Positions 1 through 5,534 of a stretch of DNA of 5,534 nt are shown here, piece by piece. The stretch is from positions 1-5,534 of the forward strand of contig CAXFLH010000097.1 of assembly GCA_964003875.1 (NCBI GenBank), in the 5' to 3' direction. The notes beneath the pieces are model-generated. The model made no database searches and had not been told where the DNA came from. It saw only the letters and a program-made list of their open reading frames with translations. A program made the position numbers and the translations under genes. This DNA comes from UBA8444 sp964003875 (GTDB taxonomy: Bacteria > Bacteroidota > Bacteroidia > Flavobacteriales > UBA7312). Position 1 is the first letter of the stretch. Every line of letters starts with the position of its first letter.

Positions 1-1939
1 CGTTGAGTAAATGCTTATTCACTACAATGAATTCGCCCGACAATACACGACGCGTGTAGACGTTCGAAGTGTAGGGTTCAAAACACTCATTATTTCCTAG
101 AATTTGGGACGTTGAGGCTGTTGGCATTGGTGCCATTAACAGGCTATTTCTTACTCCGTGTTTTTCTACTTCCTCACGAAGTTCTTGCCAATTCCATCGT
201 CCACTTAAATCCTCGTCTTCAACACCCCAAAGGTTATGCTGGAACAAGCCTTGAGAAATTGGCGAACCTTCATACGTTTGATAAGCCCCCTCTTCTTTAG
301 CTGTTTCCATTGATGATGTTAGGGCAGCAAAGTAAATCGTCTCAAAAATTTCTTCGTTCAAGGCTTTAGCTTCGGCTGAGTCAAACGGCAAGCGCAGCTT
401 GATAAATGTATCGGCTAAGCCCTGCACACCTAAACCAACTGGTCTATGACGCATGTTAGAGTTTTTAGCTTCAGCAACAGGATAATAGTTTCTATCAATT
501 ACCTTATTTAGGTTTTTAGTAATTACACGTGTTATATTGTATAATTTCTCGTGATCAAAAGTATTGGTCTCCTCGTTGATGTACATTGGTAAAGCAATAG
601 ATGCTAAGTTACATACAGCCACTTCATCCGGTGCAGTATACTCAATAATTTCAGTACATAAATTTGAAGAACGAATCGTGCCTAAGTTTTTCTGATTAGA
701 TTTTTCGTTACATGCGTCTTTGTACAACATGTATGGTGTACCTGTTTCTACTTGAGATTCTACAACTTTTTCCCATAACTCACGAGCACGGATAGTCTTT
801 CTTCCTTTGCCCGCTTTCTCGTATTTTTTGTAGAGTTTTTCAAAGTCTTTGCCATAAGTATCGGCTAGACCAGGACATTCGTTTGGACACATTAAAGTCC
901 ATTCGGCATCTTCTTTGACACGCTGCATAAACAAGTCTGGCGTCCATAGAGCAAAGAATAAATCTCTAGCTCTCATTTCTTCTTTACCATGATTTTTTCT
1001 TAGGTCTAGGAACTCAAACACATCGGCGTGCCATGGCTCAAGATAAATAGCAAAAGAACCTTTTCTTTTACCACCACCTTGGTCAACGTAACGTGCTGTA
1101 TCATTGAAAACTCTTAGCATAGGTACAATCCCGTTAGAAGTACCGTTTGTGCCTCTAATATATGAGCCTGTAGCTCTTACATTATGAATGCTTAAGCCTA
1201 TACCACCAGCGGATTGTGATATCTTAGCACACTGCTTAAGGGTGTCATAAATACCATCGATACTATCATCTTTCATTGTCAACAAGAAACAAGAAGACAT
1301 TTGTGGTTTTGGAGTACCTGCATTGAATAATGTAGGCGTAGCATGAGTGAAGTATTTTTGTGACATCAGCTCATAAGTTTCAATAGCTGATTGAATATCT
1401 TCTTTGTGGATACCTATAGCTACACGCATCAGCATGTGCTGTGGACGTTCAGCTATCTTGCCATTAAGACGAAGGAGGTATGAACGTTCTAAAGTTTTGA
1501 AACCAAAATAGTCATATCCGAAATCTCTATCATAAATGATAGTAGAGTCTAAAAGTTCAGCATTCTTCTTTATGATTTTGATAACGTCGTTTGCAATAAG
1601 AGGGGCTTTTTTACCGGTTTTTGGATTTACAAAATCGTATAAATCCTTCATTGTTTCTGAAAACGATTTTTTGGTATCCTTGTGAAGATTAGATACTGAA
1701 ATCCTAGAGGCTAGTAGTGCATAATCTGGGTGGCGGGTAGTCATAGATGCCGATACTTCTGCCGCTAAATTATCTAGCTCTGATGTGGTAACACCTTCAT
1801 AAATACCTTCAATAACTTTCATTGCTACTGCGGCAGGATCTACCAAATTGCTAAAGCCATAACATAACTTCTGAATACGAGCTGTAATTTTATCAAACTT
1901 TACTGCCTCTTTTCGACCATCTCTTTTTAATACAAACAT
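1..1939 (-). CDS. nrdA: Ribonucleoside-diphosphate reductase class Ia, large (alpha/R1) subunit, C-terminus cut by window edge
   Basis: Catalytic subunit that reduces ribonucleoside diphosphates to deoxyribonucleoside diphosphates in the cytoplasm, working with NrdB. The ATG is at 1939-1937 and the frame is open for 646 codons to the left edge; family members are usually about 800 residues, so roughly the last fifth, including the radical-relay tyrosine pair and the C-terminal redox cysteines, is outside. Residues 1-90 are an ATP-cone activity domain (VLKRDGR near the start). The barrel carries the active site: C217 in SSCFLL, N426/C428/E430 in NLCTEI and C443 in AVCNLAS, matching human RRM1 C218, N427, C429, E431 and C444. 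Near the left edge, MAPMPTASTSQILGNNE is almost the eukaryotic sequence. The gene lies 31 nt after the nrdB stop, so co-transcription is likely. No Shine-Dalgarno sequence is visible. No intein or frameshift was found when translating the whole stretch. The eukaryote-like form is normal for Bacteroidota as far as I know. Confidence 0.98.
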   Translation of the reverse strand, partial: MFVLKRDGRKEAVKFDKITARIQKLCYGFSNLVDPAAVAMKVIEGIYEGVTTSELDNLAAEVSASMTTRHPDYALLASRISVSNLHKDTKKSFSETMKDLYDFVNPKTGKKAPLIANDVIKIIKKNAELLDSTIIYDRDFGYDYFGFKTLERSYLLRLNGKIAERPQHMLMRVAIGIHKEDIQSAIETYELMSQKYFTHATPTLFNAGTPKPQMSSCFLLTMKDDSIDGIYDTLKQCAKISQSAGGIGLSIHNVRATGSYIRGTNGTSNGIVPMLRVFNDTARYVDQGGGKRKGSFAIYLEPWHADVFEFLDLRKNHGKEEMRARDLFFALWTPDLFMQRVKEDAEWTLMCPNECPGLADTYGKDFEKLYKKYEKAGKGRKTIRARELWEKVVESQVETGTPYMLYKDACNEKSNQKNLGTIRSSNLCTEIIEYTAPDEVAVCNLASIALPMYINEETNTFDHEKLYNITRVITKNLNKVIDRNYYPVAEAKNSNMRHRPVGLGVQGLADTFIKLRLPFDSAEAKALNEEIFETIYFAALTSSMETAKEEGAYQTYEGSPISQGLFQHNLWGVEDEDLSGRWNWQELREEVEKHGVRNSLLMAPMPTASTSQILGNNECFEPYTSNVYTRRVLSGEFIVVNKHLLN

Positions 1940-1951
1940 AAATTCACTGTT

Positions 1952-1966
1952 TTACTCGTTAAGTAA
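1952..1966 (-). other. Small hairpin in the nrdB-nrdA gap
   Basis: The 31-nt gap contains TTACT, five loop bases and AGTAA (same arms on either strand), a perfect 5-bp stem with a possible sixth G-U pair. It is not followed by a T-run in the transcribed direction, so it does not look like a terminator. It sits 13 nt before the nrdA ATG and could affect nrdA translation or mRNA processing. With only one G-C pair it is weak and may be chance. Confidence 0.3.
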
Positions 1967-1970
1967 TATT

Positions 1971-2954
1971 TTAAAAATCATCATCAAATGAGAAGGTATC
2001 TTTGGAATCATTACTATCACTTAAAACACCTGCTTTTTGATAATCTCCCACTCTTTTTTCAAAGAAATTTGTCTTCCCTTCTAAAGAAATCATTTCCATA
2101 AAGTCAAATGGGTTTTCTGAGTTGTACACTTTTTCACAACCTAACTCGACAAGTAGGCGATCCGTTACAAATTCTAAATATTTGGTCATTAAATCTGAGT
2201 TCATCCCAATAAGTTTAACCGGTAAAGATTCAATGATAAATTCTCTTTCTATATTCAAGGCATCAACGATAATTTCTTTGATGCGTTCTTTTGGCACCTT
2301 GTTGATAAGGTGGTTGTTGTGGAGGTGACAGGCAAAATCACAATGCAAACCTTCATCTCTACTAATTAGTTCATTAGAAAACGTTAGTCCTGGCATTAAG
2401 CCTCTTTTCTTTAGCCAGAAAATAGAACAAAAAGAACCTGAGAAGAAGATACCCTCTACTGCTGCGAAGGCAACTAGTCGCTCAGCAAATGAATCACTTT
2501 CAATCCATTTTATAGCCCACTCTGCTTTCTTTTTAATTGCATCGAAATGTTCTATGGCAGTAAACAATTTGTTTCTTTCTTGCTTATCTTTTATGTAGGT
2601 GTCGATGAGTAATGAGTAGGTTTCTGAATGGATATTCTCCATCATAATTTGGAACCCGTAGAAAAATTTAGCTTCAGTGTACTGTACTTCATTGACAAAG
2701 TTCTCAGCTAAGTTTTCATTGACAATACCATCACTAGCCGCAAAAAAGGCTAAGATATGCTTTATGAAATAACGCTCGTCGTCATTGAGCTTTGAATCCC
2801 AATCAACTAAATCTTGATGCAAATCAATTTCTTCAGCCGTCCAAAAACTAGCTTCCTGCTTTTTATACCATTGCCAAATATCGTCATGTTCTATAGGAAA
2901 TAAAACGTAGCGATTAGCGTTTTCTTGCAAGATGGGTTCTTTAGTGTTTGCCAT
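1971..2954 (-). CDS. nrdB: Ribonucleoside-diphosphate reductase class Ia, small (beta/R2) subunit
   Basis: Ferritin-like subunit that houses the diiron cofactor and the stable tyrosyl radical needed by NrdA. The protein has 327 residues and is complete. By alignment from memory with mouse R2, the iron ligands are D75 (FFAASDG), E106 and H109 (MENIHSE), E167 (AAVEGIFF), E201 and H204 (RDEGLH), and the radical tyrosine is Y113. W38 and Y305 fit the radical-transfer residues (mouse W103 and Y370). The radical tyrosine and glutamate ligands place it in classical class Ia/Ib rather than the Tyr-less class Ic, and the eukaryote-like sequence favours Ia. The C-terminal tail FSFDDDF resembles the eukaryotic FTLDADF peptide that docks into R1. 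Compared with mammalian R2, the long N-terminal regulatory extension is absent. The gene precedes nrdA, the reverse of E. coli order. The ATG at 2954-2952 has no Shine-Dalgarno sequence; conserved homology begins soon after it (RYVLFPI), supporting this start. Confidence 0.99.
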   Translation of the reverse strand: MANTKEPILQENANRYVLFPIEHDDIWQWYKKQEASFWTAEEIDLHQDLVDWDSKLNDDERYFIKHILAFFAASDGIVNENLAENFVNEVQYTEAKFFYGFQIMMENIHSETYSLLIDTYIKDKQERNKLFTAIEHFDAIKKKAEWAIKWIESDSFAERLVAFAAVEGIFFSGSFCSIFWLKKRGLMPGLTFSNELISRDEGLHCDFACHLHNNHLINKVPKERIKEIIVDALNIEREFIIESLPVKLIGMNSDLMTKYLEFVTDRLLVELGCEKVYNSENPFDFMEMISLEGKTNFFEKRVGDYQKAGVLSDSNDSKDTFSFDDDF

Positions 2955-2972
2955 TAGTATTCAAAATTTAGT

Positions 2973-3013
2973 GAAAGGAATTCCTAGAGAAGACTGTATC
3001 TTCCCCACCTTTC
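2973..3013 (-). promoter_or_regulatory. Predicted stem-loop in the nrdB leader
   Basis: In the nrdB mRNA direction, GAAAGG (3013-3008) can pair with CCTTTC (2978-2973). Inside it, GAAGA (3003-2999) pairs with TCTTC (2993-2989) around a 5-nt loop, and the inner stem extends to about 8 pairs with one G-C and two G-U pairs. Seven bases remain unpaired on the 3' side and one on the 5' side. The structure ends 18 nt before the nrdB ATG. There is no U-run, so it is not a simple terminator; it could be a leader structure that tunes stability or translation. It was found by eye, with no folding energy computed. Confidence 0.35.
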
Positions 3014-3059
3014 TAGTTATCATTATAAATTGTTGGGATTTACTCCAAAACTGCTATTC

Positions 3060-3090
3060 CAATTGTAATATTGAGTTGCTCGAACAACAA
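3060..3090 (-). promoter_or_regulatory. Weak candidate promoter for nrdBA
   Basis: Reading toward nrdB, TACAATTG (3067-3060) matches the Bacteroidota -7 consensus TAnnTTTG at five of six fixed positions. Overlapping TTG triplets at 3090-3088 and 3087-3085 lie 20 and 17 nt upstream, within the usual -33 spacing. Transcription would start near 3055, giving a leader of about 100 nt that includes the stem-loop. A sigma70-like TATAAT at 3027-3022 is an alternative. In sequence this A+T-rich such matches occur by chance, so this is only a candidate. Confidence 0.25.
3075..3088. promoter_or_regulatory. Imperfect 14-bp dyad, possible operator
   Basis: GTTGCTCGAACAAC is a palindrome centred on TCGA with a single mismatched pair (3079 against 3084). 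It overlaps the -33 triplets of the candidate nrdBA promoter, where a repressor site would be expected. I do not recognise it as a known operator, and it is not an NrdR box. Confidence 0.2.
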
Positions 3091-3163
3091 TTATATTGAA
3101 TTAGCCGTCAACAAATGTTTCAAAAAAAAAAATGGAAAGCAATTCAATTTTATTCACAATAAT

Positions 3164-3194
3164 TTCAAGTTTTTAACACTACTTCAAGTTTTTA
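3164..3194. repeat. Short direct repeat, 12 bp twice, 19-bp period
   Basis: TTCAAGTTTTTA occurs at 3164-3175 and again at 3183-3194, with 7 bases between the copies. A degenerate third copy (TTCAAAATTTTT) begins at 3197. The repeat lies within the A+T-rich non-coding stretch and has no obvious function; slippage or local duplication would explain it. Confidence 0.5.
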
Positions 3195-3257
3195 GATTCA
3201 AAATTTTTGGAATTACTCAAGGGATTTATTTTTTTTTATTTTCTCAACTTTTTTTTC

Positions 3258-3280
3258 AAAAAAAAATGAACGTCAATTCA
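3258..3280 (-). terminator. Weak candidate terminator downstream of the DUF3109 gene
   Basis: Reading in the direction of the DUF3109 gene, TGAA and TTCA form a 4-bp stem around a 6-nt loop (3280-3267), followed directly by nine T (3266-3258). It lies about 40 nt past the stop codon. The T-run and position fit intrinsic termination, but the stem is short and A+T-rich, so termination here may be inefficient and allow read-through into nrdBA. Confidence 0.3.
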
Positions 3281-3320
3281 CAATTTTAATTTTTAAAAGT
3301 TGATAATTGTTATTAATCAT

Positions 3321-3893
3321 TTAATCCTTTTTTAACAAAAGAGCCGCCTCGGACAATTGTTCAAACCACTCCATACCATAACTTCTAATAAGTGGTTCTT
3401 TCAAAAAAAGGTAAACAGGGACTTGTAATTTTTGCCCACATTCACAGGCTGGTTGACATATATCAATGGCCTCATAATTAACAGCCTCAAAATCTCTATA
3501 CTTCTTTGTTCTAATCGGAAAAAGGTGACAAGAGATGGGTTTTTTAAATTCTATTTTACCGTCATTATGGGCTTGTTCTATGCTACATTTAGCTGTTCCG
3601 TCTTGGTCAAAAGAAACAAAAGCACACTCTTTATTGTTGACTAAAGCAGTTGTATTATCCCCATCAGCATCTACCACATATATTCCTTGTTGCTCTATAG
3701 CTGTAATGCCCTCTTGACGCATATAAGGTTTTACCTCATCAAAAATTTTAGAAAGAACATCTAGCTCATCATCAGTTAGTGGAGCACCAGCATCGCCGTC
3801 AACACAACAAGCACCTTTACATGCTGACAAATCACAAACAAATTGCTTTTCAAAAATATCAAAAGAAACAATTTTATCCTCTACCTGAACCAT
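3321..3893 (-). CDS. DUF3109 family cysteine-cluster protein
   Basis: A 190-residue soluble protein of unknown function, recognised as DUF3109, related to the YkgJ-type zinc/iron-chelating cysteine-cluster proteins. Numbered from the start chosen here, it has ten cysteines: C20, C25, C29 and C30 in CDLSACKGACC, C90, C103, C122 in ISCHLFPIR, then C146, C150 and C152 in CQPACEC. That spacing, plus H123, suggests a metal or Fe-S site; this is inferred. No signal peptide or membrane segment is visible. The longest frame begins eight codons earlier (ATG 3917-3915), but that codon lies upstream of a perfect -7 promoter element at 3905-3898, and family similarity begins with the MVQVEDKIVS segment, so the ATG at 3893-3891 is preferred. 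It is divergent from glyS and co-directional with nrdBA 366 bp downstream. From memory this pairing with nrdB recurs in flavobacteria, which hints at a role in iron supply to the diiron reductase, but this is unproven. Confidence 0.93.
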   Translation of the reverse strand: MVQVEDKIVSFDIFEKQFVCDLSACKGACCVDGDAGAPLTDDELDVLSKIFDEVKPYMRQEGITAIEQQGIYVVDADGDNTTALVNNKECAFVSFDQDGTAKCSIEQAHNDGKIEFKKPISCHLFPIRTKKYRDFEAVNYEAIDICQPACECGQKLQVPVYLFLKEPLIRSYGMEWFEQLSEAALLLKKD

Positions 3894-3897
3894 ATAA

Positions 3898-3905
3898 CAA
3901 AGATA
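3898..3905 (-). promoter_or_regulatory. Bacteroidota -7 promoter element of the DUF3109 gene
   Basis: TATCTTTG is a perfect match to the Bacteroidota primary sigma -7 consensus TAnnTTTG. Only four bases (TTAT) separate it from the ATG at 3893, so transcription is expected to begin at or beside the start codon, giving a leaderless mRNA. No clear TTG is found at -33; a TTA occurs about 21 nt upstream. The element decides the start codon, because the upstream ATG at 3917 would not be transcribed from it. Confidence 0.65.
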
Positions 3906-3939
3906 ACGAAAGAGCATGTAAAAATGTAATGAATATGTT

Positions 3940-3947
3940 TATTTTTG
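3940..3947 (+). promoter_or_regulatory. glyS: Bacteroidota -7 promoter element of glyS
   Basis: TATTTTTG matches TAnnTTTG perfectly and is followed by CGAC and then the glyS ATG at 3952. Transcription would begin about at the A of the ATG, predicting a leaderless mRNA; no Shine-Dalgarno sequence is present. No convincing -33 TTG is seen at the usual distance. The geometry is the same as at the divergent DUF3109 promoter, with 34 bp between the two elements. Confidence 0.65.
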
Positions 3948-3951
3948 CGAC

Positions 3952-5487
3952 ATGACAAATTATGAAGAAGTGTTTAAGAAAATAGTCGCACATGCGAAAG
4001 AATATGGTTTTATTTTTCAGTCGAGTGAACTTTATGATGGTCTAGGTGCGGTATACGATTATGGTCCAAATGGCGTAGAGTTAAAAAATAATATTCGTAA
4101 CTATTGGTGGAAGTCAATGATCAATATGAACGATAATATAGTAGGCTTAGACTCAGCTATTTTTATGCACCCCACTACTTGGAAAGCCTCTGGCCATATT
4201 GATGCTTTTAACGACCCTTTGATTGATAATAAAGATTCCAAAAAAAGATATCGTGCCGATATTCTTATTGAAGAGTATATGGCTAAAATAGAGGCTAAGA
4301 TTGAAAAAGAAGTCAAGAAAGCTACCAAGCGTTTTGGCGATAGCTTTGATGAAGAACAATTCGTTTCTACAAACCCAAGAGTAGTCGGCTACAAAGAAAA
4401 ATGCTCCTCAATTATAAAACGCTTTGCCCGAGCCATGAGTGATAATGACTTAGCAGACGTTAAAGCACTTATTGAAGAATTAGGTATTGTATGCCCTGTT
4501 TCAGGTACAAAAAATTGGACCGATGTGCGTCAATTTAACCTGATGTTCAAAACACAAATGGGTTCTACTGCGGATGGGGCAACAGATTTATACCTCAGAC
4601 CAGAAACTGCTCAAGGTATATTTGTGAACTTCCTCAATGTACAAAAAACAGCTCGTATGAAATTACCTTTTGGTATTGCTCAAACTGGTAAAGCCTTTAG
4701 AAATGAAATAGTAGCTCGACAGTTTATCTTCCGTATGCGAGAGTTTGAACAAATGGAAATGCAATTTTTTGTTCGTCCTGGTGAAGAAATGAAATGGTAC
4801 GAATACTGGAAAGAACTCAGAATGAAATGGCACCAATCGTTAGGGATGGGAGAAGATAATTATCGTTTTCATGATCATGAAACCTTAGCCCATTATGCAA
4901 ATGCTGCAGCTGATATTGAATTTAAATTTCCTTTCGGTTTTAAGGAGCTTGAAGGAATTCACTCTAGAACTGATTTTGATTTAAAAGCGCACCAAGAATT
5001 TTCGGGAAAGAAAATACAGTATTTTGATCCTGAAATAAATGAAAGCTACGTGCCTTATGTTGTAGAAACTTCTATTGGGCTTGACAGGATGTTCCTTACT
5101 GTTTTGAGTCATTCTTTCAGAGAAGAGGGGTTAGAAAATGGAGAAAGTAGAGCGCTCCTTAAAATTCCTCCTTTTTTAGCTCCTTTAAAAGCTGCCGTTC
5201 TACCTCTTACCAAAAAAGATGGAATGCCAAAAAAAGCAAGAGAAATCATGAGGTCTCTTCAAACAGACTTTAATTGTCAGTATGAAGAAAAAGATTCTAT
5301 TGGAAAAAGATATAGGAGACAAGATGCTATTGGAACACCATTCTGTATTACGGTTGACCATCAGACTTTAGACAATAATACCGTGACTTTACGAGATAGA
5401 GATTCTATGAAACAAGAAAGAGTTGCGGTAGAAAAATTACACTCCATCATTTTTGAAAAAGTAAATATTGCTAAGTATTTGTCTTAG
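3952..5487 (+). CDS. glyS: Glycyl-tRNA synthetase (single-chain, homodimeric type)
   Basis: Class II aminoacyl-tRNA synthetase that charges tRNA-Gly with glycine using ATP (EC 6.1.1.14). The 511-residue chain is the eukaryote/archaea/Thermus-like alpha2 type, not the alpha2beta2 enzyme of E. coli. In order: motif 1 region (YDYGPNGVELKNNI, 36-49), WKASGH (77-82), a charged helical insertion (about 105-175), RPETAQG (216-222), motif 2 (FRNE 249-252 through REFEQME 263-269), HSRTDFDL (337-344), motif 3 (ETSIGLDRMFL, 372-382), and the anticodon-binding domain (about 405-505, including GKRYRRQDAIGTPFC at 451-465). The CPxCG pair common in some homologues is reduced to CPVSG (181-185), so no zinc site is evident there. 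The start follows a -7 promoter element by 4 nt, and homology begins at once. The stop TAG overlaps a possible convergent reading frame, and no terminator is visible after it. Confidence 0.99.
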   Translation: MTNYEEVFKKIVAHAKEYGFIFQSSELYDGLGAVYDYGPNGVELKNNIRNYWWKSMINMNDNIVGLDSAIFMHPTTWKASGHIDAFNDPLIDNKDSKKRYRADILIEEYMAKIEAKIEKEVKKATKRFGDSFDEEQFVSTNPRVVGYKEKCSSIIKRFARAMSDNDLADVKALIEELGIVCPVSGTKNWTDVRQFNLMFKTQMGSTADGATDLYLRPETAQGIFVNFLNVQKTARMKLPFGIAQTGKAFRNEIVARQFIFRMREFEQMEMQFFVRPGEEMKWYEYWKELRMKWHQSLGMGEDNYRFHDHETLAHYANAAADIEFKFPFGFKELEGIHSRTDFDLKAHQEFSGKKIQYFDPEINESYVPYVVETSIGLDRMFLTVLSHSFREEGLENGESRALLKIPPFLAPLKAAVLPLTKKDGMPKKAREIMRSLQTDFNCQYEEKDSIGKRYRRQDAIGTPFCITVDHQTLDNNTVTLRDRDSMKQERVAVEKLHSIIFEKVNIAKYLS

Positions 5488-5534
5488 TTCTTTCCTTCAG
5501 TAGTAACGGAGATTTTATCAAATGTAGCGTCAAT
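5484..5534 (-). CDS. Possible C-terminal end of a convergent gene, cut by window edge
   Basis: The minus strand is open from the right edge for 16 codons and ends at TAA (5486-5484), giving a tail reading TFDKISVTTEGKN before the stop. The mix of residues looks like a real protein end, and placing a gene here would fill the space after glyS, but 16 open codons can occur by chance. If real, it meets glyS tail to tail with a 4-bp overlap, the two stops sharing bases 5485-5486. The product cannot be identified. Confidence 0.35.
   Translation of the reverse strand: MDATFDKISVTTEGKN

Larger units (their letters stand above)
2955..3320. other. 366-bp non-coding region between DUF3109 gene and nrdB
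   Basis: No convincing gene lies here. The part next to nrdB (about 2955-3110) has ordinary composition and holds the leader stem-loop, an imperfect dyad and weak promoter candidates. The part from 3121 to 3300 has only 35 G or C in 180 bases by my hand count (about 19%). It contains an A11 run at 3122-3132, a T9 run at 3229-3237, and a T8-C-A9 block at 3249-3266. The one open frame on the plus strand (3071-3289) starts with TTG, is full of Phe, Lys and Asn, and has no promoter match, so I do not call it a gene. Confidence 0.8.

Noticed and set aside
112..300. 62-codon plus-strand open frame
   Set aside because: Lies antisense within nrdA, whose minus-strand frame is clearly conserved throughout.
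1..1939. Intein, intron or frameshift in nrdA, a common site for such elements
   Set aside because: The whole stretch was translated by eye and is collinear with the eukaryotic-type R1 sequence, with no insertion or in-frame stop up to the window edge. The part beyond the edge cannot be assessed.
2122..2328. 68-codon plus-strand open frame
   Set aside because: Antisense shadow of the strongly conserved nrdB frame.
3086..3101. NrdR-box-like sequence upstream of nrdB
   Set aside because: Matches the remembered 16-bp NrdR consensus at only about 10 positions, has no second box at the usual spacing, and lies in A+T-rich DNA.
3249..3266. T8-C-A9 block as an intrinsic terminator hairpin
   Set aside because: A pure A/T stem with almost no loop would not be a stable hairpin; the short stem at 3267-3280 followed by the T-run is the better, though still weak, candidate.
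3071..3289. 72-codon plus-strand open frame in the nrdB upstream spacer
   Set aside because: TTG start, composition dominated by Phe, Lys and Asn from A/T runs, no promoter element or recognisable motif; best explained by low-complexity sequence.
3432..3717. Two overlapping plus-strand open frames of 70 and 60 codons
   Set aside because: Antisense to the DUF3109 gene, whose cysteine motifs are clearly in the minus frame.
4101..4359. Two minus-strand open frames of 75 and 68 codons
   Set aside because: Antisense to the GlyRS coding region, which is continuous and conserved; hydrophobic content comes from the complement of charged codons.

Overview
The window looks like a piece of chromosome from a low-GC member of the Bacteroidota, probably a flavobacterium-like organism. 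The evidence is the protein types (a dimeric, single-chain GlyRS with a Bacteroidota-style sequence, a DUF3109 protein, and a eukaryote-like class Ia ribonucleotide reductase), start codons without Shine-Dalgarno sequences, and two promoter elements matching the Bacteroidota -7 consensus TAnnTTTG. This placement comes from recognising the proteins by eye, not from a database search.

Layout. Positions 1-1939 (minus strand) hold the first 646 codons of nrdA, the ribonucleotide reductase large subunit, which runs off the left edge. I translated it by eye codon by codon and found the frame intact. A 31-nt gap with a small hairpin separates it from nrdB (1971-2954, minus), which is transcribed first. 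Upstream of nrdB is a 366-bp non-coding stretch (2955-3320). Its nrdB-proximal part can form a leader stem-loop and has weak promoter candidates; its distal part is extremely A+T-rich, with homopolymer tracts and a short direct repeat. Next comes a cysteine-rich DUF3109 protein (3321-3893, minus). It is divided from the divergently transcribed glycyl-tRNA synthetase gene (3952-5487, plus) by only 58 bp. The last 51 bases can encode, on the minus strand, the C-terminal end of a convergent gene whose stop overlaps the glyS stop.

How the genes work together. NrdB (the diiron/tyrosyl-radical subunit) and NrdA (the catalytic and allosteric subunit) form the aerobic enzyme that makes dNDPs. All metal, radical and active-site residues lying inside the window are present. 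The DUF3109 protein belongs to a cysteine-cluster family thought to bind metal. It points in the same direction as nrdBA, which suggests, without proving, a link to metallation of the reductase. GlyRS is an unrelated housekeeping enzyme that shares the divergent promoter region.

I see no mobile element, CRISPR array, RNA gene or defence system here. The most distinctive feature is the divergent promoter pair. Both genes have a perfect TAnnTTTG exactly 4 nt before ATG, which predicts two leaderless mRNAs and moves the DUF3109 start to an internal methionine of the longest frame.
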